A DNA stretch of 64,000 bases from Oligosphaera ethanolica (GTDB taxonomy: Bacteria > Verrucomicrobiota > Lentisphaeria > Oligosphaerales > Oligosphaeraceae). The notes under the pieces are model-generated. The model saw only the letters and a list, made by a program, of their open reading frames with translations. It had not been told where the DNA came from and made no database searches. A program made the translations under genes and the position numbers. How positions within the stretch are numbered: the stretch's first letter is position 1; the number at the start of each line of letters is the position of its first letter. The stretch covers positions 4,066,227 through 4,130,226 of the forward strand of contig NZ_JAUSVL010000001.1 of the NCBI RefSeq assembly GCF_030814695.1. Reading direction: 5' to 3'. This document shows, piece after piece, positions 52,624 to 60,589 of the stretch.

Positions 52624-52918
52624 TTTCCTTGATCTCCTTGATGTTGAGTTCAGTCAGTTCCTCGATGATTGCCCATGCGCGCTCATACATGGCCACGGCA
52701 CGCTCAAACGCTTTTTCCTCGGACGGCTTCACATACTGGATCTTGTTTTTCGAACCAGCTGAAGACCGCGACAGGTAGCAGAACGGATGCTGCTTGCCTT
52801 TCGCGCATTCGCATTGTGCGCGCCCGCACTTGCGCGTCGTATGGACAATCGATCCGCGCACCAGACCACACAGCTTCACCAGTTCCTTTGCCAAATCGCG
52901 TTGCTTTTCCATCGCCAT
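52397..52918 (-). CDS. DUF6788-like IS accessory protein
   Basis: The first 100 residues are well formed: VRGSIVHTTRKCGRAQCECA with KGKQHPFCYLSRSSAGS is the Cys-containing pattern of small proteins that accompany transposases, followed by a coiled-coil-like EKAFERAVAMYERAWAIIEE. The last 70 residues (52397-52623), in a different frame from orfA, are low-complexity Gly/Arg/Pro sequence and are probably not under selection, so the real protein might be shorter by frameshift. Function in transposition is unknown. Confidence 0.65.
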   Translation of the reverse strand: MAMEKQRDLAKELVKLCGLVRGSIVHTTRKCGRAQCECAKGKQHPFCYLSRSSAGSKNKIQYVKPSEEKAFERAVAMYERAWAIIEELTELNIKEIKENGNDGRRTERPGGKKASRTQSRDRPGAENIQPEPVGEDLQGSGKHTGSPVGTGDGRHRGGGAAKDGGRRPNRKAR

Positions 52919-53067
52919 CGTCGCAACTCCTTGTATATATGCGGTTTAACATACCATACAACGACAACAAAAAAAAGCAAGTCGAGTACTTGCAAAAAAA
53001 ATGGGGGGGGGTAGTGTTTACCCCATCGCGCAATGACCCACTTTTGGGAATTGCACCCATGGCCACA

Positions 53068-53249
53068 TGGCCTCGCATCAGCTGCTGATCGACGATTTCT
53101 GCAGGGCCGCCGTCCATGGCACGCTGCCACCCGTACACGCTTGGAATGCGGCGCGCTGGACCATACCCGGCCTCCTTGCCCACAAATCCCTGCTGCTGGA
53201 CGGCGAGCCACAGATTGTGCCGGACTGCGGCGAACCACCGCAGGAGTGA
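53068..53249 (+). pseudogene. Gfo/Idh/MocA oxidoreductase, 3' part of the IS-split gene
   Basis: The continuation MASHQLLIDDFCRAAVHGTL with PPVHAWNAARWTIPGLLAHK and SLLLDGEP matches the C-terminal segment of Gfo/Idh/MocA proteins (GSHxFLxDDF ... hAWxAAR). It is in frame with 50157-51189 once the IS and one copy of ATGGCCACA are removed. Alone it lacks a proper start and signals. Confidence 0.9.
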
Positions 53250-53276
53250 CGCGTACGGGTATGTCCCTCCCGTGAC

Positions 53277-53371
53277 GCCGCCGTCCCGGCGGCAATCATC
53301 CTGGGAGCGCCGCCGTTCCGGCGGCGATGTTTTTTTATCCGCAGATTCCGCAGATTGCCGCAGATTTTTGT
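53277..53371 (+). repeat. GC-rich hairpins plus CGCAGATT module, possible terminator
   Basis: GCCGCCGTCCCGGCGGC (53277-53293) and a second hairpin of the type CGCCGCCGTTCCGGCGGCG (53309-53326) are followed by TTTTTTT and ATCCGCAGATTCCGCAG with TTGCCGCAGATTTTT. The same composite occurs at 37747-37921. It is located 28 bp after the Gfo/Idh stop codon and may terminate that transcript. 53372-53481 shows only two CTCGTCCAT units of the GGAC-type 9-bp family. Confidence 0.72.
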
Positions 53372-53481
53372 TTTGATTGGTTGCTTGGATGTCCAAGGCA
53401 TTCCGTGGTGACGGCTGTCTCAATAACGGCTCGTTCATCTCGTCCATCTCGTCCATGCGCTGAGGCGGGTCTTGGTCGCGG

Positions 53482-54282
53482 TTATCGATGTCCGTCCATT
53501 TTGTCGATGAGGCATTTCTTGATGAGTGCATACGCATCGTCTGGTGAAAAAGTGATGGGCGAACGCAATAAAGCGGCGACATCTTCACGGAATGCCACAT
53601 CCTGCATTTTCAGCTCCAGATTGGCGACATATTCTTTGTAGGAGGGCGCATGTCCCACCACAAAGGCCATATAACGTCGATAGCAGGATATCACCTCATC
53701 GGCGCAGACCTTGGCGTTTGTCAGCGCGTAAAAAAGATCAAATAGATCGCGTCCCTTCTTGCGCTGGTACAGAGCACGCAGTTTTGTGCCCAGCAGTTCT
53801 TCCAGGCGGTAGGTTGTCAAGTCGCATTGCCCCTTGAACCAGCTATTGTTTACCGCGAAGGGGATTTTTTCCAAGCCCAGAACGGTGAAATGTTCGCAGC
53901 AGTTGATTTCGATTTTCAGCCGTATTTGCTCAACCGGCGGTATTTCTGAGTCAACCCGAAACAGCAGAGTGTTGTTATGCCGTTTTTGCCTGGTCACTTT
54001 GTCGGGCATGAAGGCGAGCACTTCGCCAAGACGCTGAAGCACTGGCTTGATTGGACCGGGCTGAATTTGGACTAGATCAATGTCTTCACTATAGCGGGGT
54101 TGCGGTTTGAGATAGAGTTTATGGAGGGCTGTTCCCCCACGAAAAGCCAACTGCAAGGCGAGGAATTCGTCGCTGTAGATAGCGACCAAACAACGGCAGA
54201 TTAGCAGATCCTGTTCGACTTGAACGTTCTCATTCCAGGGAACAAGCGTGCGCCATTGAGTAATCGCCGCGCGGTTAATCAT
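53482..54282 (-). CDS. abiEii: AbiEii-type nucleotidyltransferase toxin
   Basis: A 266-residue DUF1814/AbiEii protein. AFRGGTALHKLYLKPQPRYS followed by EDIDLVQI gives the GGT...DxD nucleotidyltransferase site; ALYQRKKGRDLFDLFYAL is the downstream conserved K-x4-RDLFDL segment. The ATG overlaps the stop of the upstream gene by 4 bp (ATGA). AbiE systems are type IV toxin-antitoxin modules that abort phage infection and stabilise DNA; the toxin transfers nucleotides to target RNAs such as tRNA in related enzymes. The gene looks intact, and its GC content is lower than in most neighbours, suggesting transfer. Confidence 0.9.
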   Translation of the reverse strand: MINRAAITQWRTLVPWNENVQVEQDLLICRCLVAIYSDEFLALQLAFRGGTALHKLYLKPQPRYSEDIDLVQIQPGPIKPVLQRLGEVLAFMPDKVTRQKRHNNTLLFRVDSEIPPVEQIRLKIEINCCEHFTVLGLEKIPFAVNNSWFKGQCDLTTYRLEELLGTKLRALYQRKKGRDLFDLFYALTNAKVCADEVISCYRRYMAFVVGHAPSYKEYVANLELKMQDVAFREDVAALLRSPITFSPDDAYALIKKCLIDKMDGHR

Positions 54283-55085
54283 ATCTCATCGGCCTCTATG
54301 TCAGTATTGATAAGCAGCCGCCATCTGGTATGCTTGGGACAAGGTGTGGACAAAGCATGTCGCCGCGATAGTGGCACCCAACGAAGGTTCATGTTTAATT
54401 TCTTTAGGCGGCAGTATAGCTCATCGGCCTGCTTTGAGCCACCCAGTATTTCTTCCATGATATACCCAAGGCGCTGGAAAGCCGCCAAAGATGCCGTTTT
54501 GAACAGGCAGAGTGGCGCCTTCAGATAATCCACCTTGTCCAATAACTCAGAAATGACTGTGGCGGCGATGGGCAAACCGCCGACAAATTGTTCGTACTGC
54601 ACCAGATCAACCGCCGTCAGTTCGACGCCCGAATACAGTACGTGGCCGGTTTCGCTGTTTTGTCTTAACAACAGCTCGGGAAAAATGTCGCGCCGATAGT
54701 TCCAAACGATGTGTGGATTCTTTCTGGAAGAGGTGCTGGAGGCTGGGAAGGTGGTGAAGACGAAAAATTTTTGTGGTCGCTGGTGGGCGGCGCCGAGCAG
54801 TTGGCCAGCGCTCAGCAAACTGATGTAATAAGGCTTCCCGAGGTGATGCATCAGCTGATCAATATAAAAAACTGGGGGGACCTCGCCACGCGCAGCATAG
54901 TGAACCGGGACCTTCACATAAAAACCGTTATGAACCGAGGTAATGATCTTCTTGCGCGCCAGGCGACTCAGTTCATTCAACATAATCTGACTCGTCATCG
55001 ACGGAAAGGCACGCTGGATATCCTGCAGCGAAAAGCAGGAATGACCCATCATTTCTTCTTGTTGTATCCAGCGTAGTATTGACAT
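54279..55085 (-). CDS. abiEi: AbiEi-type antitoxin/transcriptional repressor
   Basis: A 268-residue protein. I start it at ATG 55085 (MSILRWIQQEEMMGHSCFSL) because the longer frame is not protein-like; the ribosome-binding site is weak. The N-terminal winged HTH (LQDIQRAFPSMTSQIMLNEL, SRLARKKIITSVHNGFYV) and the following FYIDQLMHHLGKPYYISLLS with AGQLLGAAHQRPQKFFVFTT match the AbiEi_4-like antitoxins. It should repress its own promoter and neutralise the toxin. It precedes and overlaps the toxin gene, the canonical abiEi-abiEii order. Confidence 0.88.
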   Translation of the reverse strand: MSILRWIQQEEMMGHSCFSLQDIQRAFPSMTSQIMLNELSRLARKKIITSVHNGFYVKVPVHYAARGEVPPVFYIDQLMHHLGKPYYISLLSAGQLLGAAHQRPQKFFVFTTFPASSTSSRKNPHIVWNYRRDIFPELLLRQNSETGHVLYSGVELTAVDLVQYEQFVGGLPIAATVISELLDKVDYLKAPLCLFKTASLAAFQRLGYIMEEILGGSKQADELYCRLKKLNMNLRWVPLSRRHALSTPCPKHTRWRLLINTDIEADEI

Positions 55086-55134
55086 ATTTACTGCAATAAT
55101 AATGTTAATATGGTTATTTATGCCATAAAAATGT

Positions 55135-55162
55135 ACTTTACCCGTGCGCATCGCAATGTCAA
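55135..55162 (-). promoter_or_regulatory. Candidate promoter of the abiE operon
   Basis: On the minus strand TTGACA, a 16-bp spacer and TAAAGT lie 50 bp upstream of the abiEi ATG in an AT-rich region. The AT-rich stretch between it and the start, with ATAAT-type partial repeats, is a plausible site for antitoxin autoregulation. Confidence 0.45.
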
Positions 55163-55284
55163 TAGCCCCGCTTATTTTTGTTTTTGTAAATTGACGGAAT
55201 ACGGCCATTGCAGCGGTGGTTTTGCGGATTACTTTCACGTTGAGTGATGAATGAGTGCAAATGGCGCAAGGCTGGGAGTAACGG

Positions 55285-56241
55285 ATGCGGATACAGGACA
55301 TAGCGGCTTTAGCGGGGGTATCGACGGCGACGGTATCGCGGGTTTTCAGCAATCACCCTAATATTCGTCGTGATGTGCGCGATCATGTGTTGGCGGTAGC
55401 GAAGGAGCACGGTTATCATCCGCGCTTGTCGGTACGACGGCGGAATGTGGTGGTGATTACGCCGTCGCGGGTGTTGGTGCCGGCGGAGAATTACAGCGGG
55501 ATGGTGCTGACGGAATTGGCCCGGGAGTTGGCGGAACGCGATTTCCGCATTGAGATCTTGCCGGCGGACAATATTGATCGTTTGGACAGCATACAGTTTT
55601 GCGGCGTGGTCACGGTGGGCATTGACGAGACCTTTGCGAAGGGCTGGGACAATCGTTTTGCGGCGCCGCTGGTGGTGGTTGATCGCGCAGTGCCCTCTTT
55701 TCGCAATGTCTATGCGGTGCATTCGGACGAGGGGCAGGGCATGGCGCTGGCGCTGGCGCATTTGCTGGCTACGGGGCATCGCCGCATCGGCTGTTTGATT
55801 TATCATTGGCCGGGGCACAGCAATTCGCTGCTGCGTCAGGAGGCGATCAAAGCGACTTTGCAGGAGCACGGCCTGCCCTGCGAGGACGCGTTGATTCGGC
55901 TGGTGGGGCCGAATGATTACATTGAGGAAGTGGGCAAGCTGTTGCGGGCAGGCGTGGACGCCTTGTTTTGCCCCGGCGGCAATGGCGGCATTGTGACGGC
56001 CTACGCCCTGTCGTTGTATGGCAAGAGCATTGGCACGGATGTCTCGTTGCTCAGTTCTGAGCGCATGATGGTATCGCGCTACTGCGTGCCGGCGCAGACC
56101 ACGATCACTCAGGATTATCCGGCGCTGGCGGCGGCCGTGGTCGATGTGATACACACTCGCATGGAAGGCCGACCCAGCCCGCAGAATATCCTGTTTCCGT
56201 ATAAATTGATTGAACGCGACAGCGTGCGGCGCCGCGAGTAG
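55285..56241 (+). CDS. LacI-family transcriptional regulator
   Basis: A 318-residue regulator. The N-terminal HTH is RIQDIAALAGVSTATVSRVF, followed by the hinge-helix region and a periplasmic-binding-protein-like sensor: VVVITPSRVLVPAENYSGMV, VHSDEGQGMALALAHLLATG and HRRIGCLIY, then VDALFCPGGNGGIVTAYAL. It is followed 136 bp later by a large glycoside hydrolase-like gene on the same strand, its likely target (inference). The sensor part is somewhat shorter than in LacI itself. Confidence 0.92.
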   Translation: MRIQDIAALAGVSTATVSRVFSNHPNIRRDVRDHVLAVAKEHGYHPRLSVRRRNVVVITPSRVLVPAENYSGMVLTELARELAERDFRIEILPADNIDRLDSIQFCGVVTVGIDETFAKGWDNRFAAPLVVVDRAVPSFRNVYAVHSDEGQGMALALAHLLATGHRRIGCLIYHWPGHSNSLLRQEAIKATLQEHGLPCEDALIRLVGPNDYIEEVGKLLRAGVDALFCPGGNGGIVTAYALSLYGKSIGTDVSLLSSERMMVSRYCVPAQTTITQDYPALAAAVVDVIHTRMEGRPSPQNILFPYKLIERDSVRRRE

Positions 56242-56377
56242 GGCGGCGGCCGGCGCCCGGCGCGAGTAAGGCGTGAAATCAGCTTGGTGGAACGGCGAGA
56301 TGTCGCCACGCCGGGGCTGCGAACGATGAATACAGGTGAGCAAGCAGGCCGCTGGACGCGGCCAGGGAGATGAGGCA

Positions 56378-58537
56378 ATGGGTATTGACCGCAAGGCTTT
56401 TGTGCGACCCGAGCGCCGTTATGGCATTTATCCGATCATCCATGGTGCCGTCGCTGGCGACTCGTCACGGGCCGAGCGCCTGGAACGGCTCGGCTTTGCC
56501 GGTATTGTTGGCAACGTGCCCTATGGGCGGACGTTTCCTGACGACGCGAAGGAGTGGCGCGACACTGCCGAGGGCTTCAAGGACTACATTCGGCGGGGCA
56601 TGCCGGTATGGATCTACGACGAGAAGGGCTACCCCTCGGGTACGGCCGGCGGTGCTGTGACCGATGCGCATCCGGATACCATTGCCGAGGGGCTTTTCTG
56701 TTACGAATACTGGCGGACCTTGTCCGGCCCGATGTATTATCGTGCGGACACGCCTGGTGACAAGCTGTTTCGGGCGATGCTGCTGCCCCTGGCGGGTGGC
56801 GAGGCGCTGGACGTCACGGCGTCCGCCAACGAGCGCGGCACGCTGCTGATGGACATTCCCGCAGGCGAATATCACTTGTTTCTGATGAGTTCACGGCGGC
56901 TGTTTGACGGCACCCACGCCGCGCACAGCTACTCCGAGCCGCGCAACTACATCAATTTGCTGGACCGCAAGGCCACGGCAGCATTCGTCGAGGTCACGCA
57001 TGAGCGCTATGCGGCGTTGCTGGCGGACGAATTCGGCCGCGGCGTCCGCGCCTTTTTCACGGACGAGCCGTCGCTGATTGCGTGGAATATCCCGCGCGGG
57101 GTGTATCCGATCGTGCCCTGGCAGCGCGAGTTTCCGGCGCGTTTTCAGGCGCGCTACGGCTATCCCATCGAGCTGGCGGTGGTTGCGGTGGTGACCAAGC
57201 GCGGACCGCAGCTGGTCAAACGCCGCTGCGACTTCTGGGAATTCGTTGGCGATGGCGTGGCGGAGAACTTTTTCGGCGTATTGCAGGACTGGTGTCGGGC
57301 GCATGGCGTGAAGTCGTCGGGTCACATGTTGGCCGAGGAGCATTTGCAGGCCCACGTGGTGAATTACGGGTCGTTGTACAAATGCGGTAAGCGCATGGAC
57401 TGGCCGGGCATTGATCAGCTCAATAGCGAACCGCCGGCGCTGATGAACGACCAGATCATTCCCATTGCGCGGCTACTGGCGTCCTTTGCGGACATATCGG
57501 GCGAGGGCGAGAGTTTCACGGAGTTTTCCGACCACTGTTCGCGCATGGCCAACAAGCAGATCGGGCTGGACTGGATTCGCGCGTCGGTGAACTGGCATGT
57601 CGCCATGGGCATCACTAATCTCACCAGCTACTACAACTGGGATTATTTCGCGGAGGACGACATCCGGGCGTTGAATCAGTACACGGCGCGGCTTGGCGGC
57701 ATGATCCGGCAGGGGCGGCGAGACAGCCGGGTGGCGCTGCTGTATCCGGAGGCGTCGATCTGGTCGGTGTACACGCCAAGCGTCGAACCCAATGCAATGG
57801 ATCACTCGGAGGCCTGCCGGCGCGTCAATGACGCTTTTGCCAAGACCTCGTGGGAACTGCTGCATCGGCAGATTGATTTTGATTACGTTGACGAAGACCT
57901 CATCAATGACGCCGAGATCGCGGACGGCAAGCTGGCGTATCGCGACCGTCGTTATGAATGCGTGGTGCTGCCGGCGGTGACGGTGTTGTCCTGTCGCACG
58001 GTGGACAAGCTGGCCGCGATGCTCGCGGCGGGCATCGGCGTGGTGGTTATCGGCGACTTGCCGGCGATTGCTCGGGAGACCGGCGAGGACGCGCCCTTTG
58101 CGGCGAAGCTGCTGCCGCATCTGGCTTCGGGCAAACTGGCACAGGTTCCTCTGCAATCAGGCTGGACCCTGCCGGGACCCGCGCGCCTGCGGGCGCTGCC
58201 GCGGCCAATACAACTGCGGCCGCGGGGCTTGAGCAGCGTGCTCACGGGCGCGACCGGCAGCGGCACCATCGTGGACGGCGAAGCCATTTCGCCTAACATC
58301 CTCTCGCATACACGGGTGCTGCCGGACGGATCGCGGCTGGTCTTTCTGTGCAATATGGGCGGCAAGACCTACGATGGCTTCTTGCAGGCGGCAGGCGCCG
58401 CCGCCGCAGAACTGGCGGACCCCGGCGACGGGTCATTCCGGCCGGCGCAGACCAGCCACGCGGGTGACGCATTGGTGGTGGATATACGCCTGCGCGCCTA
58501 CGACGCGTTGTTTGTGCTACTCAGCCCGACGCCGTGA
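56378..58537 (+). CDS. GH106-like (alpha-L-rhamnosidase-related) glycosyl hydrolase-like protein
   Basis: A 719-residue protein; ATG 56378 with GGGAGATGAGG upstream. No signal peptide. An N-terminal barrel part carries GMPVWIYDEKGYPSGTAGGA and RAFFTDEPSLIAWN, motifs recurrent in GH106-related glycosidases, then VKSSGHMLAEEHLQAHVVNY and a beta-rich C-terminal half from about residue 540. The DE dyads (YDE, TDE) are candidate catalytic acids. Fold and exact activity cannot be decided by eye; action on a plant or algal oligosaccharide in the cytoplasm is plausible. It is paired with the LacI regulator. Confidence 0.65.
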   Translation: MGIDRKAFVRPERRYGIYPIIHGAVAGDSSRAERLERLGFAGIVGNVPYGRTFPDDAKEWRDTAEGFKDYIRRGMPVWIYDEKGYPSGTAGGAVTDAHPDTIAEGLFCYEYWRTLSGPMYYRADTPGDKLFRAMLLPLAGGEALDVTASANERGTLLMDIPAGEYHLFLMSSRRLFDGTHAAHSYSEPRNYINLLDRKATAAFVEVTHERYAALLADEFGRGVRAFFTDEPSLIAWNIPRGVYPIVPWQREFPARFQARYGYPIELAVVAVVTKRGPQLVKRRCDFWEFVGDGVAENFFGVLQDWCRAHGVKSSGHMLAEEHLQAHVVNYGSLYKCGKRMDWPGIDQLNSEPPALMNDQIIPIARLLASFADISGEGESFTEFSDHCSRMANKQIGLDWIRASVNWHVAMGITNLTSYYNWDYFAEDDIRALNQYTARLGGMIRQGRRDSRVALLYPEASIWSVYTPSVEPNAMDHSEACRRVNDAFAKTSWELLHRQIDFDYVDEDLINDAEIADGKLAYRDRRYECVVLPAVTVLSCRTVDKLAAMLAAGIGVVVIGDLPAIARETGEDAPFAAKLLPHLASGKLAQVPLQSGWTLPGPARLRALPRPIQLRPRGLSSVLTGATGSGTIVDGEAISPNILSHTRVLPDGSRLVFLCNMGGKTYDGFLQAAGAAAAELADPGDGSFRPAQTSHAGDALVVDIRLRAYDALFVLLSPTP

Positions 58538-58750
58538 TGACTGCCGGGGTCGCCGCGTAAGCACGGGGCTTGCGCGGCGTCATCGGTCAGTGATTGATAT
58601 TGGCTGTCCGACATGCCGCCGACGTTAATGCCCGCTGCAGCAAGCACGCTGAAAGCGTGCTTGGAGTTTGGCAAAACTCGACATTGCGCCCACGGCGCAC
58701 CAAAGCCAAGCCAGTTTTTCTCCGTATAAACAGACCATTGTAAAAATCTT
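58538..58750 (+). other. Intergenic stretch with one small hairpin
   Basis: No gene seen. It contains CGGTCAGTGATTGATATTGG, which relates to boundary motifs of the other repeat modules, and a palindrome AAGCACGCTGAAAGCGTGCTT (58642-58662). Confidence 0.5.
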
Positions 58751-58757
58751 TTTACAC

Positions 58758-60309
58758 ACACAGCCGTCCCATAACTTGATGGTGGCTTCGTAAAAAAAAG
58801 GATTCACGGCATCTTAATGGTAGCCTAGTAAGCAACCATAGGAGGTACCATGAATCCACTAAAAAGTACTGTGTCAGTCCTCGCGCAGATTGCAAGCTGG
58901 ATACCTGACCGGATTATCGACAACCTCGCCAAAAAGTACAAAATCCAGACACGGGCCTTCAGCGCCACCAGCCATGTAATGGCTATGCTTTACGCGCATC
59001 TGGCGCATTCATTAAGTCTGAACGACATCTGTGACAGCCTCCACAACCATGCCGGCCCCCTTGCTCAGATACGCAACTGCACGCCTCCGAGCAGGAACGG
59101 TCTCTCTCACGCCAACAAGACCCGCAATGCGGATATGGCCGAAGAACTGTTCTGGAAGGTATATGAGTCACTGTCAACCCGTTACCCCGAGTTCCTGACC
59201 TCCAGCCGCAATTATCCCGGTTTGCCCTACCGCTTCCGGACAAGAACCATTCGCGCCGTTGATTCAACCACCATCAAACTGACGGCATTTAATATGGGCT
59301 GGGCCCAGCACCGACGCCAGAAAGCGGCCGCCAAGATGCACACGGCGCTGAACATGCGCTCGTTCCTGCCGAACTTCGTCCTCGTCAAAAGTGCAAAGGA
59401 TTCTGACCCGAAAAGCGCCTGGGAACTGTGCGCCGACATGAAGGCCGGAGAGGTCGTGGTATTCGACAAGGCCTATGTTGATTTTAAGCATCTTAAGGTC
59501 CTTGACACGCGCGGCGTCTCCTGGGTGACGCGGGCCAAGGAAAACATGCTCTATGAAGTTATGGGACAGCATGCGACTGGGAAACCGGAGGCGTCTGATC
59601 CCGTCAAACATGCGTCCGCCTCCTCAGAACCCGAGACAGATACGGCTGAAGTTATGGGACAGCAAGCGCCCGGCAAGCGCCGCTATGTCCGCAAGAAATG
59701 CAAGGTGTTGTCAGATGAGCGCATCAGGCTGATAGGGGTGCAGACCAAGGACAATTACCCCGATGACCTGCGGCTGGTCACGGCAGAGGTCGAGGTGAAG
59801 GGGAAGATGGTGGTGATGACGTTTATTACCAACAACTTCGAGTGGTCGCCGTTTTCCGTGTGCCAGCTCTATCAATGCCGTTGGGGTGTGGAGGTGTTTT
59901 TCAAGGAAATCAAACAGACGCTGCAGCTGGCCGATTTCCTTGGATATAACGAAAATGCCGTCCGCTGGCAAGTCTGGACAGCGCTGCTTGCCTATCTCCT
60001 GCTACGGTTCGTCGCTTGGTACAACAAGTGGAAGCGCCAGTTCAGTCGGCTCTTTACCTTGTTGCGTGCCGTGCTCTGGAATTACTTCAGTTTGCCCAGT
60101 ATCATCGAGTGCTGCGACACGAAGCGGGAGCGGCGCCATATTATCCGGGGAAGTCCGGAAAAAGCATATCAGCTGTATTTTGAAGGGATGGTATAGTCTC
60201 CTGGCTAAACTTTTCCACACACAAAGAAGGTGTCTTGAAAAATCAGGCGGCCTCGTGCTCGCATGTGCCCAAAAAACAGGTAATTTCAGTGACTATGGGA
60301 CGGCTGTGT
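58758..60309 (+). mobile_element. IS4-family insertion sequence, about 1,552 bp, with 7-bp target duplication
   Basis: Terminal inverted repeats ACACAGCCGTCCCATA lie at 58758-58773 and, inverted, 60294-60309. TTTACAC flanks both ends (58751-58757 and 60310-60316). It carries one transposase gene. The 7-bp duplication is within the IS4 family range. Insertion is intergenic. Confidence 0.88.
58850..60196 (+). CDS. IS4-family transposase
   Basis: A 448-residue transposase with AGGAGG 7 nt before the ATG. The N-terminal part (LKSTVSVLAQIASWIPDRII) is a DUF4372-like segment. Catalytic Asp residues are in RAVDSTTIKLTAFN and VVVFDKAYVDF; the third is in YQCRWGVEVFFKEIKQTL, which matches the YREK signature Y-x2-R-x3-E-x6-K. 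A 50-residue Lys/Pro-rich insertion between the second Asp and YREK (around EVMGQHATGKPEASD) contains two EVMGQ repeats. The frame is intact, so the element may still be mobile. Confidence 0.95.
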   Translation: MNPLKSTVSVLAQIASWIPDRIIDNLAKKYKIQTRAFSATSHVMAMLYAHLAHSLSLNDICDSLHNHAGPLAQIRNCTPPSRNGLSHANKTRNADMAEELFWKVYESLSTRYPEFLTSSRNYPGLPYRFRTRTIRAVDSTTIKLTAFNMGWAQHRRQKAAAKMHTALNMRSFLPNFVLVKSAKDSDPKSAWELCADMKAGEVVVFDKAYVDFKHLKVLDTRGVSWVTRAKENMLYEVMGQHATGKPEASDPVKHASASSEPETDTAEVMGQQAPGKRRYVRKKCKVLSDERIRLIGVQTKDNYPDDLRLVTAEVEVKGKMVVMTFITNNFEWSPFSVCQLYQCRWGVEVFFKEIKQTLQLADFLGYNENAVRWQVWTALLAYLLLRFVAWYNKWKRQFSRLFTLLRAVLWNYFSLPSIIECCDTKRERRHIIRGSPEKAYQLYFEGMV

Positions 60310-60490
60310 TTTACACAAGAAGAGTTTCGGTCACATTGGTACAAGGAATTACCGATTGGCAATACCACGTTTCATCACAAAATTTCGCACACTTACAAAA
60401 AAAGCGTCATGTCTATACGGGCGCGGGATTGCGTGTTACTGTAGGACGATTTTTGGGGTGGTGCGCGTGGCGCTTGCGTCGACGCTGGTG

Positions 60491-60534
60491 TAGCGTCGGG
60501 GTAGCGTCGGGGTTGCGTCGGGGTGGCGTCGGGG
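60491..60534 (+). repeat. Four tandem 11-bp repeats (TAGCGTCGGGG type)
   Basis: Units TAGCGTCGGGG, TAGCGTCGGGG, TTGCGTCGGGG and TGGCGTCGGGG in a row, upstream of the large GH39-like gene. The remaining part of the gap 60310-60589 shows only the ribosome-binding site GGGAG. Confidence 0.9.
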
Positions 60535-60589
60535 TGGGGGCGTCGGATTTTTTGGTAGTGATGGGTACGAACAACAGTAGGGAGTCACC

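Larger units (their letters stand above)
51190..53058 (-). mobile_element. ISKra4-like insertion sequence, 1,869 bp, with 9-bp target duplication
   Basis: Perfect 23-bp terminal inverted repeats are at 51190-51212 and 53036-53058 (first bases GGGTGCAATTCCCAAAAGTG). The 9-bp ATGGCCACA flanks both sides (51181-51189 and 53059-53067). Three leftward frames are inside: a DUF6788-like gene, a short orfA and the transposase orfB, with a slippery A AAA AAC heptamer between orfA and orfB. Size of duplication fits the ISKra4 family. Confidence 0.93.

Noticed and set aside
60235..60444. Small frames at the right end of the IS4-family element
   Set aside because: They cross the inverted repeat and target duplication and contain no recognisable protein.
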